Shown here one piece after another: positions 18,801 to 27,338 of a DNA stretch of 64,000 nt (position 1 is the first letter of the stretch; every line of letters starts with the position of its first letter). Both the position numbers and the translations under genes were made by a program. The DNA comes from Paenibacillus ferrarius. GTDB taxonomy: Bacteria; Bacillota; Bacilli; Paenibacillales; NBRC-103111. The DNA lies in NCBI RefSeq assembly GCF_002027705.1, contig NZ_MBTG01000001.1, positions 1-64,000 of the forward strand. The letters are read 5' to 3'. The notes below the pieces were generated by a model. The model saw nothing but the letters and a program-made list of their open reading frames with translations. It ran no database searches and was not told the DNA's origin.

Positions 18801-19405
18801 TTGGGGCGATTGAGGAATATGCGCGTATTTCGGAGCGCTTTGACTTCTTGAGCTCGCAGAAGGATGATCTGATCGAAGCCAAGACGACGTTGTATCAGGT
18901 TATTCGAGAAATGGACATAGAGATGTCCAAAAGGTTTAAAACGACCTTTGATGCGATTCGCTCGCATTTCGGTGTTGTATTCGCCAAACTGTTCGGCGGC
19001 GGGCGTGCCGATTTGATTTTATCTGAACCTGAGAATATGCTGGATACAGGAATTGAGATCGTTGCGCAGCCTCCTGGGAAAAAGCTGCAAAACCTTCAGC
19101 TTCTTTCTGGTGGTGAGCGTGCGCTAACCGCAATCGCCTTGTTATTCTCCATCATCTGTGTGAAACCAGTCCCATTCTGCGTACTGGACGAAGTAGAGGC
19201 TGCTTTGGATGAAGCGAACGTATCCCGTTTTGCAGAATACTTGCGTGAATTTTCCGAAATGACACAATTTATCGTCGTTACTCACCGCAAAGGGACGATG
19301 GAGGAAGCGGATGTGCTTTACGGCGTGACCATGCAAGAAGGCGGCGTTTCCAAGCTTGTTTCCGTTCGCTTGGAGGATGAGGAAGCCGTTGTCTCTGTAT
19401 CATAA
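15830..19405 (+). CDS. smc: Chromosome partition protein SMC
   Basis: SMC forms the ATP-driven condensin core, with ScpA and ScpB, that organises and resolves sister chromosomes. The 1191-residue protein has the Walker A motif GPNGSGKSN at residues 31-39. Long coiled coils run at about 170-500 and 650-1000. A hinge lies at about 515-640 (AIAELVKVPADVEIAIETA, and GGSMTGGS near its end). The C-terminal head carries LSGGERAL (signature) and CVLDEVEAALDEAN (Walker B). GAGGTGAGACC precedes the ATG. It is followed 35 nt later by ftsY, the conserved order. Confidence 0.98.
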   Translation: MFLKRIELSGFKSFADRTELEFVRGITAVVGPNGSGKSNISDGIRWVLGEQSAKSLRGGKMEDVIFAGSDSRRAVNYGEVSLTLDNTSQSLPLDFNEVTVTRRVHRSGESEYLINKQPCRLKDITELFMDTGIGKEAYSIIGQGRIEEILSTKSEDRRGIFEEASGIVKYKSRKREAEKKLSDTEQNLLRIHDLVSELEDQIEPLREQSEKAIRYKELRDTLKSSEIAMYVHQIDQIYLAWNEASQKLENLTKEQTELSTVVNQHDAHLEKHRWETRRLEEELEKLQENLLQLSEDFEKCEGHGEVLKERKKNYIGNQQQLSSTLAMQEQRKIDKETELSEHREKIIQIGAQLFEFQAKLTAEEQRLQGVSGGISSSPEDQLKGELLETLNRMAQARNEIRYAEQQTESIGRRLERLDEERHKWAEQREKITQRKQELMAKLEETVNEIEEVRQQYVQLTQSLKNKQALLDEAQGMVRKWEQKLDALTSRRDTMKEMANDYDGFMQGVKEVLKAKSRKDLRGIRGAIAELVKVPADVEIAIETALGGALQNIVVETEADGREAIAFLKRRQMGRATFLPMNVIRGRSISDNELSSLKAAKGFIGLAVDLVSFDATYHNIFSSLLGNVVVAQSLEDANHIAAKAQYRYRVVTLEGDVVNPGGSMTGGSLQKKSTNLLGRQRQIEELDQEIKSSEQQLSGLRNQSSVMKREITDDMMTIEQLRQLGEQKRITEQQVRAELNPLESESRTVEEQLSLDTQDRSLLQQEKADFGRKKTESEANLAELQQEEASLQHAIREAESSRKANESEKEELQSQLTDLKVKVASISQEKQSLQDQQRRLQQDLGEADREMDTNRGLLAQLEQDMALLEQETVLQIELLNDLKLKKQQCTESIEFKRAERTDWLFKLEQGENETRAQRQQLKQVEESLHQTEVRVTRLDVELENLLKKLAEEYELSYELAKERYPIPEDIQGTQTKVRELKREIASLGVVNLGAIEEYARISERFDFLSSQKDDLIEAKTTLYQVIREMDIEMSKRFKTTFDAIRSHFGVVFAKLFGGGRADLILSEPENMLDTGIEIVAQPPGKKLQNLQLLSGGERALTAIALLFSIICVKPVPFCVLDEVEAALDEANVSRFAEYLREFSEMTQFIVVTHRKGTMEEADVLYGVTMQEGGVSKLVSVRLEDEEAVVSVS

Positions 19406-19440
19406 TCATTTATTTACACGTTAATATCTTAGGAGGAACC

Positions 19441-20430
19441 ATGAGCTTTTTCAAACGATTGAAAGATAGTATTTCCAGCAAGGCTGAAGCGGTAACGAAT
19501 AAATTCAAAGAAGGATTAACCAAAACAAGAGATGCTTTCGTGGATCGCGTGGATGATTTGTTTAGCCGTCGCAAGAAAATTGATGAGGATTTCTACGAAG
19601 AGCTGGAAGAAATTCTGATTGGTGCCGATGTCGGCGTGAATACCGTCCTAAAGCTCATTGACGAGCTGCGTGCTGAAGTAAAGAAACGTAAGATTGAAAA
19701 CCCTTCAGAGCTGCAACCCATTCTTTCCGAGAAGTTGATTGAACTCCTCAAGGGCGATGCGGATGCAGGCTTGAAGCTGAATCCTAATGGGTTGTCTGTC
19801 ATTTTATTCGTAGGTGTCAATGGTGTAGGGAAAACGACAACGATTGGCAAAATGGCCCACATGTTCAAATCACAAGGCAAAAAAGTGCTGATGGCTGCAG
19901 GTGATACGTTCCGTGCCGGTGCTATTGAACAGCTGGAAACTTGGGGCGAGCGTGTAGGTGTTGATGTAATTAAACAACAATCCGGCGCCGATCCTGCCGC
20001 GGTGATGTTTGATGCGGTGCAGGCTGCCAAGACGCGCGGCGTAGATATTCTGCTATGCGATACAGCCGGACGCTTGCAAAACAAAGTGAATTTGATGGAA
20101 GAGCTGAACAAAATCTACCGCGTTATTCAACGCGAAGTGCCGGACGCTCCTCATGAAGTAATTCTCGTTCTGGATGCCACAACGGGCCAAAATGCACTGA
20201 GTCAAGCGAAGCTATTTGGCGATAAAACCGGCTTAACAGGGTTAGTTTTATCCAAGCTGGATGGCACGGCCAAAGGCGGTATTGTTGTAGCGATCCGTCA
20301 AGAGCTGGCACTACCCGTGAAGTTTGTTGGTTTAGGAGAGAAAATGGACGATCTTCAGCCATTTGATTCTGAGCAATTCGTTCATGCCTTGTTCGGAAAA
20401 TGGATAGGCGAGCAAAAAGAAGAAGATTAG
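19441..20430 (+). CDS. ftsY: Signal recognition particle receptor FtsY
   Basis: FtsY is the membrane-associated SRP receptor GTPase that docks Ffh-ribosome complexes at SecYEG. The 329-residue protein has a short charged N-terminal region (no long acidic A domain, as usual in Bacillota), an NG domain with G1 GVNGVGKT at residues 125-132, DTAGR at 207-211 and TKLDGTAKGG later. AGGAGG precedes ATG 19441. ylxM and ffh normally follow; here a toxin-antitoxin-like pair of about 0.8 kb intervenes. Confidence 0.97.
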   Translation: MSFFKRLKDSISSKAEAVTNKFKEGLTKTRDAFVDRVDDLFSRRKKIDEDFYEELEEILIGADVGVNTVLKLIDELRAEVKKRKIENPSELQPILSEKLIELLKGDADAGLKLNPNGLSVILFVGVNGVGKTTTIGKMAHMFKSQGKKVLMAAGDTFRAGAIEQLETWGERVGVDVIKQQSGADPAAVMFDAVQAAKTRGVDILLCDTAGRLQNKVNLMEELNKIYRVIQREVPDAPHEVILVLDATTGQNALSQAKLFGDKTGLTGLVLSKLDGTAKGGIVVAIRQELALPVKFVGLGEKMDDLQPFDSEQFVHALFGKWIGEQKEED

Positions 20431-20502
20431 GCTGATTTTCCTGTCCATAAGGGATCAATTCTTTAAAGAGTATCGAATAAACTAGGGATAAGGAGGATGT
20501 AC

Positions 20503-20685
20503 ATGACTAAGTTAAACAAAATAGTTATTCCTTATTTTGATGGTACCAAAGCTGATTATAAGAAAACGCTTGAGCAATTGAATGCTCCTTTAAAGAAATC
20601 AAGAAAAACAATTATGGATATTTTGTTAGATAAAGAAAAGGAAAACAGCAGATCGGATTCTAATGGTGGAAAAGATGGCAACTAA
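20503..20685 (+). CDS. Small protein, candidate antitoxin partner of the zeta-like gene
   Basis: The 60-residue charged protein reads MTKLNKIVIPYFDG at its start and is Lys/Asp-rich at its end. AAGGAGG at 20490-20496 favours ATG 20503 over the in-frame ATG at 20497. Its last 11 nt overlap the start of the zeta-like gene, as is common for antitoxin-toxin pairs. I recognise no antitoxin family (it is not visibly Epsilon or PezA); the role is inferred from position only. The pair is inserted between ftsY and ylxM. Confidence 0.55.
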   Translation: MTKLNKIVIPYFDGTKADYKKTLEQLNAPLKKSRKTIMDILLDKEKENSRSDSNGGKDGN

Positions 20686-21262
20686 GATTCTTTGTGCAAT
20701 TGCAGGACCTAATGGTTCAGGTAAAACAACTGTAATAGATGAACTGGATAGTAAAGGATTATAAACAGAAGAGTTTATTACACCGGACGAGGTTGTTAGA
20801 GAACAAAAATATCTAGGCATAAAAGATGAGACAGAGAGGTATCTCTCAGCTATGAGAGATGCTGAATTAGTGAGGAACGTCCTTTTAGAGCGTGGCGTTT
20901 CATTCTCTTTTGAAACAGTATTTTCTCATCCGTCTAAAGTTGATTTTATTTTAAAAACTAAACAATTAGGATATTTTATAGATCTTATTTTTGTGGCAAC
21001 CTTAGATCCTTCGATAAATATAGATCGTGTTGCTAGAAGGGTTTCTCAAGGAGGTCATGACGTTCCAGTAGACAAAATATTGTCTAGATGGGTCAAATCT
21101 TTTGAGAACGTTAAGTCAATTCTGAATATTGTAGATCAGTTTAGATTTATTGACAATTCCGGAGATTTTCCCGAAGTAGTTGCGATAATGACTAATGGCT
21201 CAGTAATGATAACTGAAAAGTTTATAGGCACTTGTTGGGACACCCTAATAGGCGATTTTTAG
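20675..21262 (+). pseudogene. Zeta-toxin-like P-loop kinase with a nonsense codon
   Basis: From ATG 20675 the frame begins MATKILCAIAGPNGSGKTT. The Walker A motif is GPNGSGKTT at residues 11-19. TAA at 20762-20764 (codon 30) interrupts it. The same frame is then open for another 165 codons to 21262, with EEFITPDEV, VRNVLLERGVSFSFETVFSH and FVATLDPSINIDRVARRV, the layout of zeta/AAA_33 kinases. Zeta toxins phosphorylate UDP-N-acetylglucosamine and block wall synthesis. Only one change breaks it, so inactivation looks recent; a restart at ATG 20852 would lack the P-loop. A terminator follows. Confidence 0.75.
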
Positions 21263-21268
21263 TTAATT

Positions 21269-21310
21269 AATTCTTCCCAGTTGCAACGCGGCTAGGGAAG
21301 AATTTTTTGT
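21269..21310 (+). terminator. Terminator after the zeta-like gene
   Basis: AATTCTTCCC (21269-21278) pairs with GGGAAGAATT (21295-21304), followed by T residues. Confidence 0.8.
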
Positions 21311-21334
21311 TTCCATACTGACAAGGTATTATGC

Positions 21335-21363
21335 TTGACATTCATCTCGGAATTCAGTATGAT
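21335..21363 (+). promoter_or_regulatory. Sigma-A promoter of ylxM-ffh
   Basis: TTGACA (21335-21340), a 17-bp spacer and TATGAT (21358-21363) form a near-consensus promoter about 50 nt before ylxM. It separates the SRP block from the upstream terminator. Confidence 0.85.
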
Positions 21364-21413
21364 AGGTTCTGTTGTGCTGGTGTCAAGTGTGCAACCTTTA
21401 CGGAGGTGGAGTT

Positions 21414-21773
21414 ATGACGCTCGATCAGATCGATCAGATGCTGGAGAAAACGAATCGCATTAACTTGCTGTTTGATTTCTATGAAGCGCTGTTGACCGAT
21501 AAACAGAGAACATTCCTCCAGTTGTATTTTCATGACGATTACTCGCTAGGAGAAATCGCTGAGAATTTCGAAATTAGCCGCCAAGCGGTTTACGAACATA
21601 TTAAACGTGCAGAGCTGACTTTGCAGGATTATGAAGGCAAGCTGCAACTGGTACATAAGCATGAACAACGCATGAAGCTGCGCACAGAGCTGATTCAAGT
21701 GCTGGATCATTGCGATCCGGAGCTAAAGAGGAAAACGACGGAGCTTTTTGATACAATAGTAGGGATAGATTAA
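21414..21773 (+). CDS. ylxM: YlxM-family helix-turn-helix protein, SRP modulator
   Basis: The 119-residue protein is of the UPF0122/sigma-70 region 4-like family. The helix-turn-helix lies at about residues 38-62 ([23 protein letters not shown]). In streptococci YlxM binds SRP RNA and tunes Ffh/FtsY GTPase activity. GGAGGTGGAG directly before ATG 21414 decides the start; the frame is open further upstream. It has its own promoter and precedes ffh by 30 nt. Confidence 0.94.
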   Translation: MTLDQIDQMLEKTNRINLLFDFYEALLTDKQRTFLQLYFHDDYSLGEIAENFEISRQAVYEHIKRAELTLQDYEGKLQLVHKHEQRMKLRTELIQVLDHCDPELKRKTTELFDTIVGID

Positions 21774-21803
21774 AGACAAGTCCAGAAGCAGGAGGTGAAG
21801 CGC

Positions 21804-23162
21804 ATGGCATTTGAAGGATTGGCAAACCGATTGCAGAACGTTTTCGGCAAGCTGAGAAGCAAAGGTAAGCTGACGGAAGAAGATGTAGGCGAAGCGCTTC
21901 GCGAGGTTCGATTGGCTCTGCTCGAAGCGGACGTTAACTTTAAAGTGGTGAAAGACTTTATTGCCAAAGTGAAGGAGCAAGCGATTGGGCAAGAGGTGCT
22001 TAAGTCCTTTACGCCTGGCATGGTCGTTATCGATATCGTTAACAAAGAGCTGACCGCCCTGATGGGTGGGACCCAAAGCAAATTAGCTCGCTCGAATCGA
22101 CCGCCAACCGTCATTATGATGGCAGGTTTGCAAGGGGCTGGTAAGACGACAACCTCTGGTAAATTGGCGAAGATGCTGCTCAAACAAAACCATAGACCGC
22201 TGCTTGTAGCGTGTGATATTTATCGCCCAGCTGCAATTAAGCAGCTCGAGGTTCTTGGCGAGCAATTGAAAGTACCGGTATTTGCACTTGGCGATCAAGT
22301 GAATCCGGTCGAAATTGCCAAAGCAGGGCTTAAACATGCCCAAGACAACGGTAATGATTATGTCATTATTGATACAGCAGGTCGATTGCACATCGATGAA
22401 AATCTAATGGACGAGCTGAAAAATGTTCGCACTGCTGTTGAACCTGATGAAATCTTGCTCGTCGTTGATGCAATGACAGGTCAAGATGCTGTCAATGTTG
22501 CCGAAAGCTTTCACAAACAGCTTGAGCTTACAGGTGTAGTATTAACGAAGCTTGATGGCGATACCCGCGGTGGCGCGGCGTTGTCTGTCAAAGCAGTTAC
22601 AGGTTGTCCGATCAAATTCGTGGCCAGCGGCGAGAAAATGGACGCGTTAGAACCATTTTTCCCAGATCGCATGTCCTCAAGAATCCTAGGCATGGGCGAT
22701 ATGCTCACGTTGATTGAGAAGGCGCAAGCCGGTATCGACATGGACAAGGCGAAAGAGATGGAGCGCAAAATGCGCAACGCCGAATTCACCTTCGAGGATT
22801 TCTTGGATCAGATGGAGCAAGTTAAGAAGATGGGGCCATTGGATCAGATTCTTGATATGCTGCCTGGCGCCAACAAGATCAAAGGCATGAAGGATATGAA
22901 GGTTGATGATAAACAAATGGCTCGTGTTGAAGCTATTGTGAAATCAATGACCACGGAAGAGAAGCGCAAGCCGGAGCTTCTAAATGCAAATCGCCGTAAG
23001 CGGATTGCACTGGGCAGCGGGAATACCGTGCAGGAAGTCAATCGTTTCATTAAACAATTCGATGATATGCGCAAAATGATGAAGCAATTCTCCGGTATGA
23101 TGGGCCCGAAAGGCGCCAAAGGCATGAAGAAGTTAGGCAAGGGATTTAAATTTCCCTTTTAA
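21804..23162 (+). CDS. ffh: Signal recognition particle protein Ffh
   Basis: Ffh is the SRP54 GTPase that binds signal sequences and SRP RNA. The 452-residue protein has an N domain, G1 GLQGAGKTT at residues 108-116, DTAGR at 190-194 and TKLDGDTRGG. Its M domain from about residue 300 is methionine-rich (MERKMRNAEF to the MGPKGAKGMKK end). AGGAGGTGAAG before ATG 21804 rejects an earlier in-frame GTG. rpsP follows after 35 nt. Confidence 0.98.
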   Translation: MAFEGLANRLQNVFGKLRSKGKLTEEDVGEALREVRLALLEADVNFKVVKDFIAKVKEQAIGQEVLKSFTPGMVVIDIVNKELTALMGGTQSKLARSNRPPTVIMMAGLQGAGKTTTSGKLAKMLLKQNHRPLLVACDIYRPAAIKQLEVLGEQLKVPVFALGDQVNPVEIAKAGLKHAQDNGNDYVIIDTAGRLHIDENLMDELKNVRTAVEPDEILLVVDAMTGQDAVNVAESFHKQLELTGVVLTKLDGDTRGGAALSVKAVTGCPIKFVASGEKMDALEPFFPDRMSSRILGMGDMLTLIEKAQAGIDMDKAKEMERKMRNAEFTFEDFLDQMEQVKKMGPLDQILDMLPGANKIKGMKDMKVDDKQMARVEAIVKSMTTEEKRKPELLNANRRKRIALGSGNTVQEVNRFIKQFDDMRKMMKQFSGMMGPKGAKGMKKLGKGFKFPF

Positions 23163-23197
23163 ATAAGCTTTTTATTCTAAGTAGGAGGTGATTTTTC

Positions 23198-23470
23198 ATG
23201 GCAGTACGTATTCGTCTTAAACGTGTAGGCGCTCATAAAGCTCCTTTTTACCGTGTGGTGGTTTCGGATTCCCGTTCCCCACGTGATGGTCGTTTTATCG
23301 AAGAAATCGGTACTTATAACCCAATTGCTGAACCAGCAGCTGTAACTCTTGATGAGGAGAAAGCGCTGAAATGGCTTCAAACTGGCGCTCAACCGTCCGA
23401 TACAGTTCGCAGCCTGTTCTCAAAAGCAGGTTTGATGACTAAGTTTCACGAGCTGAAATTACAGAAGTAA
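23198..23470 (+). CDS. rpsP: 30S ribosomal protein S16
   Basis: The 90-residue protein starts [19 protein letters not shown], the uS16 signature, with [18 protein letters not shown] after it. AGGAGGTGA precedes the ATG. It sits between ffh and khpA as usual. Confidence 0.98.
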   Translation: MAVRIRLKRVGAHKAPFYRVVVSDSRSPRDGRFIEEIGTYNPIAEPAAVTLDEEKALKWLQTGAQPSDTVRSLFSKAGLMTKFHELKLQK

Positions 23471-23496
23471 TCTGTTATCTTTCGGAGGGTGAGTTC

Positions 23497-23727
23497 ATGA
23501 AGGATCTTATCACCGTAATTGCTAAGGCTCTTGTCGATCATCCGGAAGAAGTACGTGTTACTGTGGTGGAGAAAGATGACAAGATTGAGTTCAGGCTTTC
23601 TGTCCATCCCGACGATGTCGGTAAAGTGATTGGCAAGCAAGGCAAGATTGCGAAGTCGCTCCGCACAGTGGTCACGTCAGCAGCTGTGAAAGAAACGAAG
23701 CGGGTAGCCGTTGAAATCGTTTCATAA
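23497..23727 (+). CDS. khpA: KH-domain RNA-binding protein KhpA (YlqC)
   Basis: The 76-residue protein is a single KH domain with the RNA-binding GKQG loop at residues 46-49 (VIGKQGKIAKSLR). KhpA usually pairs with KhpB (Jag) and affects many RNAs, including those for cell elongation. It lies 26 nt after rpsP with a GGAGG site and ends in a terminator. Confidence 0.95.
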   Translation: MKDLITVIAKALVDHPEEVRVTVVEKDDKIEFRLSVHPDDVGKVIGKQGKIAKSLRTVVTSAAVKETKRVAVEIVS

Positions 23728-23730
23728 GAA

Positions 23731-23763
23731 ACTAGGTTAGGATTTAGTTCCTAGCCTTTTTCT
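23731..23763 (+). terminator. Terminator after khpA
   Basis: CTAGG pairs with CCTAG across a 12-nt loop with additional pairing at the base, followed by T-rich sequence. Confidence 0.55.
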
Positions 23764-23809
23764 TATATGGTCTTGAAGGTAATTTAATGTGGAGGTTGGG
23801 CAAGCGAAT

Positions 23810-24325
23810 ATGAGCGAAAAATTGGTGACAATCGGTAAAGTAGTGAATAGCCACGGGATACGTGGAGAGTTGAAAATAGTTCCAGAAACTGATTTTCCTG
23901 AACGTTTTGATAAAGGCAATTCGCTGATTATTGTAGATTCTCAAAATAAGCAAACGCCGGTGACGGTACTATCGTCCCGCTTACATAAGAATGTATTTAT
24001 TGTGCAATTTGCAGGATTCACAGATATCAACGAAGTGGAGAAGTTCAAGGGCTCGCTTCTCAAAATCGAAAGCACGCAGCAGCAGCCTCTTGAAGAGGGA
24101 GAGTACTACTACCACGAAATCATTGGTTGTAAGGTGGTTACAGAAGAAGGCCAAGAACTTGGGCTGGTTTCTGAAGTGCTAACCCCGGGTGCGAATGATG
24201 TATGGGTCGTTGCATTGCCGAAAGGGAAACAATTGCTGCTTCCTGTTATTGATGATGTGATTCTTGATGTGAATGTGGCAAGCAAAACGATTCAAATCCA
24301 CCTCATGGAAGGATTACTGGAATGA
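23810..24325 (+). CDS. rimM: Ribosome maturation factor RimM
   Basis: RimM aids 30S assembly by binding S19 and the 16S rRNA head. The 171-residue protein has the N-terminal domain ([17 protein letters not shown]) and a C-terminal PRC-barrel ([27 protein letters not shown] and [10 protein letters not shown]). An in-frame GTG at 23789 is possible, but GGAGG at 23791-23795 lies upstream of ATG 23810 with a longish spacer. The stop overlaps the trmD start by four bases. Confidence 0.96.
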   Translation: MSEKLVTIGKVVNSHGIRGELKIVPETDFPERFDKGNSLIIVDSQNKQTPVTVLSSRLHKNVFIVQFAGFTDINEVEKFKGSLLKIESTQQQPLEEGEYYYHEIIGCKVVTEEGQELGLVSEVLTPGANDVWVVALPKGKQLLLPVIDDVILDVNVASKTIQIHLMEGLLE

Positions 24326-25080
24326 GAATCGATGTCTTGACGCTGTTTCCTGAGATGTTTGATGGCGTATTTTCGTCCAGCATTTTGGGGAAAGCCCGTG
24401 ACAAGGGAATCGTTGCTTTGAACACGGTGAATTTTCGGGATTATGCGAACAATAAACATAATACCGTAGATGATTACCCTTATGGGGGCGGCGGCGGCAT
24501 GGTCTTGAAGCCAGAGCCGATCTTCGCTGCTGTGGAGGACTTGTCTGTCCATCAAGAAGAAGGACAGGAGCCGGTGAAGCCGCGTGTGATTCTGATGTGT
24601 CCCCAAGGTACGCCTTTCACGCAGAAGAAAGCCGAAGAATTGTCAAATGAACAGCATTTGGTGTTTATTTGTGGTCACTATGAAGGTTATGATGAGCGAA
24701 TTAGGCAGTATTTGGTGACGGACGAGCTCTCTATCGGGGATTATGTCCTAACGGGCGGAGAACTGCCTGCAATGGTCGTTATAGACAGCGTAGTGAGGCT
24801 TCTGCCAGGTGTGTTGGGCAATGAAATGTCAGCTGTCACCGATTCTTTCTCAACAGGCTTATTAGAATATCCTCACTATACAAGGCCCGCTAAGTTCCGC
24901 GATTGGGAAGTTCCTGACATGCTGTTGTCCGGACACCACGAAAATGTGAGAAAGTGGCGTCGTAAGGAATCTTTATTCCGGACATTGGAGCGAAGGCCTG
25001 ATCTGCTTGAGGGTAGAGATCTATCCAAAGAAGAAAAGACATGGGTTGCTGAATGGCATGACCGGAAGCAAAAGGAATAG
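24322..25080 (+). CDS. trmD: tRNA (guanine37-N1)-methyltransferase TrmD
   Basis: TrmD methylates G37 next to the anticodon and prevents +1 frameshifting. The 252-residue protein has the SPOUT knot with [15 protein letters not shown], the [15 protein letters not shown] and [16 protein letters not shown] loops, and the C-terminal [19 protein letters not shown] block. The start ATG is inside the rimM end (ATGA). It is followed by the rplS promoter. Confidence 0.98.
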   Translation: MRIDVLTLFPEMFDGVFSSSILGKARDKGIVALNTVNFRDYANNKHNTVDDYPYGGGGGMVLKPEPIFAAVEDLSVHQEEGQEPVKPRVILMCPQGTPFTQKKAEELSNEQHLVFICGHYEGYDERIRQYLVTDELSIGDYVLTGGELPAMVVIDSVVRLLPGVLGNEMSAVTDSFSTGLLEYPHYTRPAKFRDWEVPDMLLSGHHENVRKWRRKESLFRTLERRPDLLEGRDLSKEEKTWVAEWHDRKQKE

Positions 25081-25098
25081 CGGCCATAAATTTATCTA

Positions 25099-25127
25099 TT
25101 GAATTTCTTCTTTGTCTATGATATTAT
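25099..25127 (+). promoter_or_regulatory. Sigma-A promoter of rplS
   Basis: TTGAAT (25099-25104), 17 bp, TATTAT (25122-25127); about 115 nt before rplS. Confidence 0.65.
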
Positions 25128-25134
25128 ATATTCT

Positions 25135-25240
25135 GTTGTGATTTTTTCAACAGTTCGAGTCTGGTGGTCCTCTACGCATAACAACTACGATCTACTTTGC
25201 GAATGAGCGGAATGAACACCTGTGTGGAAGGAGGGAGTCA
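25135..25240 (+). promoter_or_regulatory. Candidate ribosomal protein L19 leader
   Basis: About 100 nt of non-coding sequence lie between the promoter and the GGAGGG ribosome site of rplS. An L19 autoregulatory leader is known at this position in Bacillota. I support it by position and by sequence that can fold; I did not verify the family consensus. Confidence 0.45.
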
Positions 25241-25243
25241 ACT

Positions 25244-25585
25244 ATGAATCTTATTCAAGAGATTACGAAAGAGCAACTCCGTACGGATATTCCTAATTTC
25301 CGTCCAGGAGACACACTTAAAGTACACGTAAAAGTTATCGAGGGTACACGTGAGCGTATTCAGCTGTTCGAAGGTGTTGTTATTAAACGCCACGGCGGTG
25401 GAATCAGCGAAACGTTTACAGTTCGTAAAATTTCTTACGGTGTGGGTGTGGAAAGAACTTTCCCATTCCATTCTCCGAAGATTGACCGGATTGAAGTGGC
25501 TCGCCGCGGTAAAGTTCGTCGTGCGAAACTTTATTACCTGCGTGGTCTTCGTGGTAAAGCTGCAAGAATTAAAGAAATTCGATAA
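25244..25585 (+). CDS. rplS: 50S ribosomal protein L19
   Basis: The 113-residue protein matches bL19: [38 protein letters not shown] and [21 protein letters not shown] precedes ATG 25244. It has a promoter and a long leader, consistent with autoregulation, and a terminator after it. Confidence 0.98.
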   Translation: MNLIQEITKEQLRTDIPNFRPGDTLKVHVKVIEGTRERIQLFEGVVIKRHGGGISETFTVRKISYGVGVERTFPFHSPKIDRIEVARRGKVRRAKLYYLRGLRGKAARIKEIR

Positions 25586-25586
25586 G

Positions 25587-25628
25587 AAAACGGGGGGCTT
25601 GTTCAGGCAAGTCTCCTTTTCGTTTTTA
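25587..25628 (+). terminator. Terminator after rplS
   Basis: A G-rich arm with GGGCTTG pairs with CAAGTCTCC, extended by AAAACG/CGTTTT, ending in T residues. Confidence 0.7.
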
Positions 25629-25692
25629 TGGTGCATACTAGACTTAACCCTATATAGGACATAAACCAAAACTGGAAAAGAGGCAATCAGTG

Positions 25693-26304
25693 ATGGAACA
25701 AAAAGATCAGCCTTACATAGAGCCGGCAACGCCGGTGGAGACAGCTCCTGTCAAACCTGCCAAGAATGAAACATGGGAATGGATTAAAGCTTTGGTCATT
25801 GCGGGTGTACTCGTTATTGTCATCCGTTGGTTTCTGTTCTCACCGTTCATTGTTGATGGAGATTCCATGCGTCCCAATTTTCAAACAGGCGAGCGGCTGA
25901 TTGTGAACAAAATTGTCTATGACATTCGCTCACCGAAACGTGGAGAAGTCATTGTTTTCCACGCACCAGAAGGCAAGGATTACATCAAGCGTGTCATTGG
26001 TCTTCCTGGTGAGACTGTGAAAGTGACGGGTGACAAGGTATTCATTAATGGTCAAGAGATTGATCAGCCTTTCATTCAAGCAGCGATTGAACAAGCCAAC
26101 AAAGAGGGTCACCCGTATAATACGTTATCGGATTTCCCGGAAACAAAAGTGCCGGATGGTGAAATTTTTGCCATGGGAGATAATCGGCCTAACTCCAAAG
26201 ACAGTCGTACGAAAAGTGTAGGTTTTGTGCCCTACAACAAAATTGTCGGCCGCGCCGAGGTTATTTTTTGGCCGGTAAGCAAAATTAGTTTTATACATTT
26301 TTGA
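25693..26304 (+). CDS. lepB: Type I signal peptidase
   Basis: The 203-residue enzyme removes signal peptides from exported proteins on the outer face of the membrane. It has one N-terminal membrane helix (about residues 30-50). The Ser/Lys dyad is Ser58 in DGDSMRPN and Lys99 in GKDYIKRVIG. The C-terminal FAMGDNRPNSKDSRT block is typical. ATG 25693 is preferred to an adjacent in-frame GTG. It is followed 11 nt later by rbgA. Likely substrates in this window include the discoidin protein and the stalk-domain protein. Confidence 0.96.
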   Translation: MEQKDQPYIEPATPVETAPVKPAKNETWEWIKALVIAGVLVIVIRWFLFSPFIVDGDSMRPNFQTGERLIVNKIVYDIRSPKRGEVIVFHAPEGKDYIKRVIGLPGETVKVTGDKVFINGQEIDQPFIQAAIEQANKEGHPYNTLSDFPETKVPDGEIFAMGDNRPNSKDSRTKSVGFVPYNKIVGRAEVIFWPVSKISFIHF

Positions 26305-26315
26305 GGTGAAATAGA

Positions 26316-27176
26316 ATGACCATTCAATGGTTTCCCGGTCACATGACCAAGGCTCGAAGACAGATCGAAGAAAAGCTTAAGCTAATTGATGTCGTCATTG
26401 AGCTCTTGGATGCCCGCATACCGCTTTCAAGCCGGAATCCCATGGTAGATGAAATTTTGAAAGGCAAGCCACGTTTGGTGCTGCTGAATAAGAACGATTT
26501 GGCAGATCCGCAAGTGACGGCGGAGTGGGTGAAGTATTTTGCTGATCAAGGTCTTCCTGCTTTGCCAATTGATGCAGCTAACGGAACGCATGTCAAAGAA
26601 ATTTTACCGCGTGTCAAGCAGCTTTGGGCTCACAAAATTGAGAGTCAGCTGCGCAAAGGAATTAACCCTCGCGCAGTAAGAGCGCTCATTGTTGGAATAC
26701 CGAATGTTGGGAAATCTACATTGATTAATCAATTAGCAGGCAAGAAGATTGCAGCGACCGGAGACAAGCCTGGTGTTACGAAGGGACAGCAATGGATTAA
26801 AGTTGGAACTGAGATGGACTTGTTGGATACACCTGGTATTCTGTGGCCGAAGTTTGAAGACCAGATGGTGGGTATGCGATTAGCCGCTACCGGTGCGATC
26901 AAAGAAGAGCTGCTGCATTTAGATGAAATCGCGCTTTTCGTTGTGAAATATATGGTTCAGCATTATGGAGCCGGTATTCAAGAGCGTTTTGCGATTCAGG
27001 AACTCCCGGAAGATATGGAGAACATTCATGAAGTGATTAAGGTTATGGAAGCTATCGGCCGTAAACGCGGAGCCATTGTAAGCGGCGGCAAGGTAGATTT
27101 GGATAAAGCATCCTTGATCATTATTCGTGAGCTTAGGGCAGGCAAGATGGGGCGAATTTCTTTGGAAAAGCCTTAA
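26316..27176 (+). CDS. rbgA: Ribosome biogenesis GTPase RbgA (YlqF)
   Basis: RbgA is a circularly permuted GTPase needed for late 50S assembly. The motif order is permuted: G4 NKND at residues 58-61, then G1 GIPNVGKS at 127-134, then G3 DTPG at 171-174. The N-terminal [13 protein letters not shown] is diagnostic. The length of 286 is normal. GAGGTGAAA precedes the ATG. It is in one unit with lepB and ends in a strong terminator. Confidence 0.97.
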   Translation: MTIQWFPGHMTKARRQIEEKLKLIDVVIELLDARIPLSSRNPMVDEILKGKPRLVLLNKNDLADPQVTAEWVKYFADQGLPALPIDAANGTHVKEILPRVKQLWAHKIESQLRKGINPRAVRALIVGIPNVGKSTLINQLAGKKIAATGDKPGVTKGQQWIKVGTEMDLLDTPGILWPKFEDQMVGMRLAATGAIKEELLHLDEIALFVVKYMVQHYGAGIQERFAIQELPEDMENIHEVIKVMEAIGRKRGAIVSGGKVDLDKASLIIIRELRAGKMGRISLEKP

Positions 27177-27199
27177 TGTCCAGCGGATATATGGCAAAA

Positions 27200-27252
27200 G
27201 AAAAGTCATTTTTGGACTTCGCTGTGAAGCGAGTTCGAAAATGACTTTTTTG
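27200..27252. terminator. Strong terminator after rbgA
   Basis: AAAAGTCATTTT pairs with AAAATGACTTTT with an inner GGACTTCGC/GCGAGTTC stem, followed by six T residues. Confidence 0.85.
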
Positions 27253-27338
27253 TATGAGACAAAGGGATGAAAAAAATGGGTATGGCTTGACGAAGTGCCA
27301 ATCCTATATAATGAGGAGATGGAAAGGGGCGAAAGCCA

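Noticed and set aside
18227..18967. Minus-strand open frame of 246 codons
   Set aside because: It is the mirror of the SMC coiled coil; the Leu/Phe-rich product reflects antisense of Gln/Glu/Lys codons.
27287..27312. Promoter before rnhB
   Set aside because: TTGACG and TATAAT are only 14 bp apart, outside the usual spacing; kept only as a weak -10 note.
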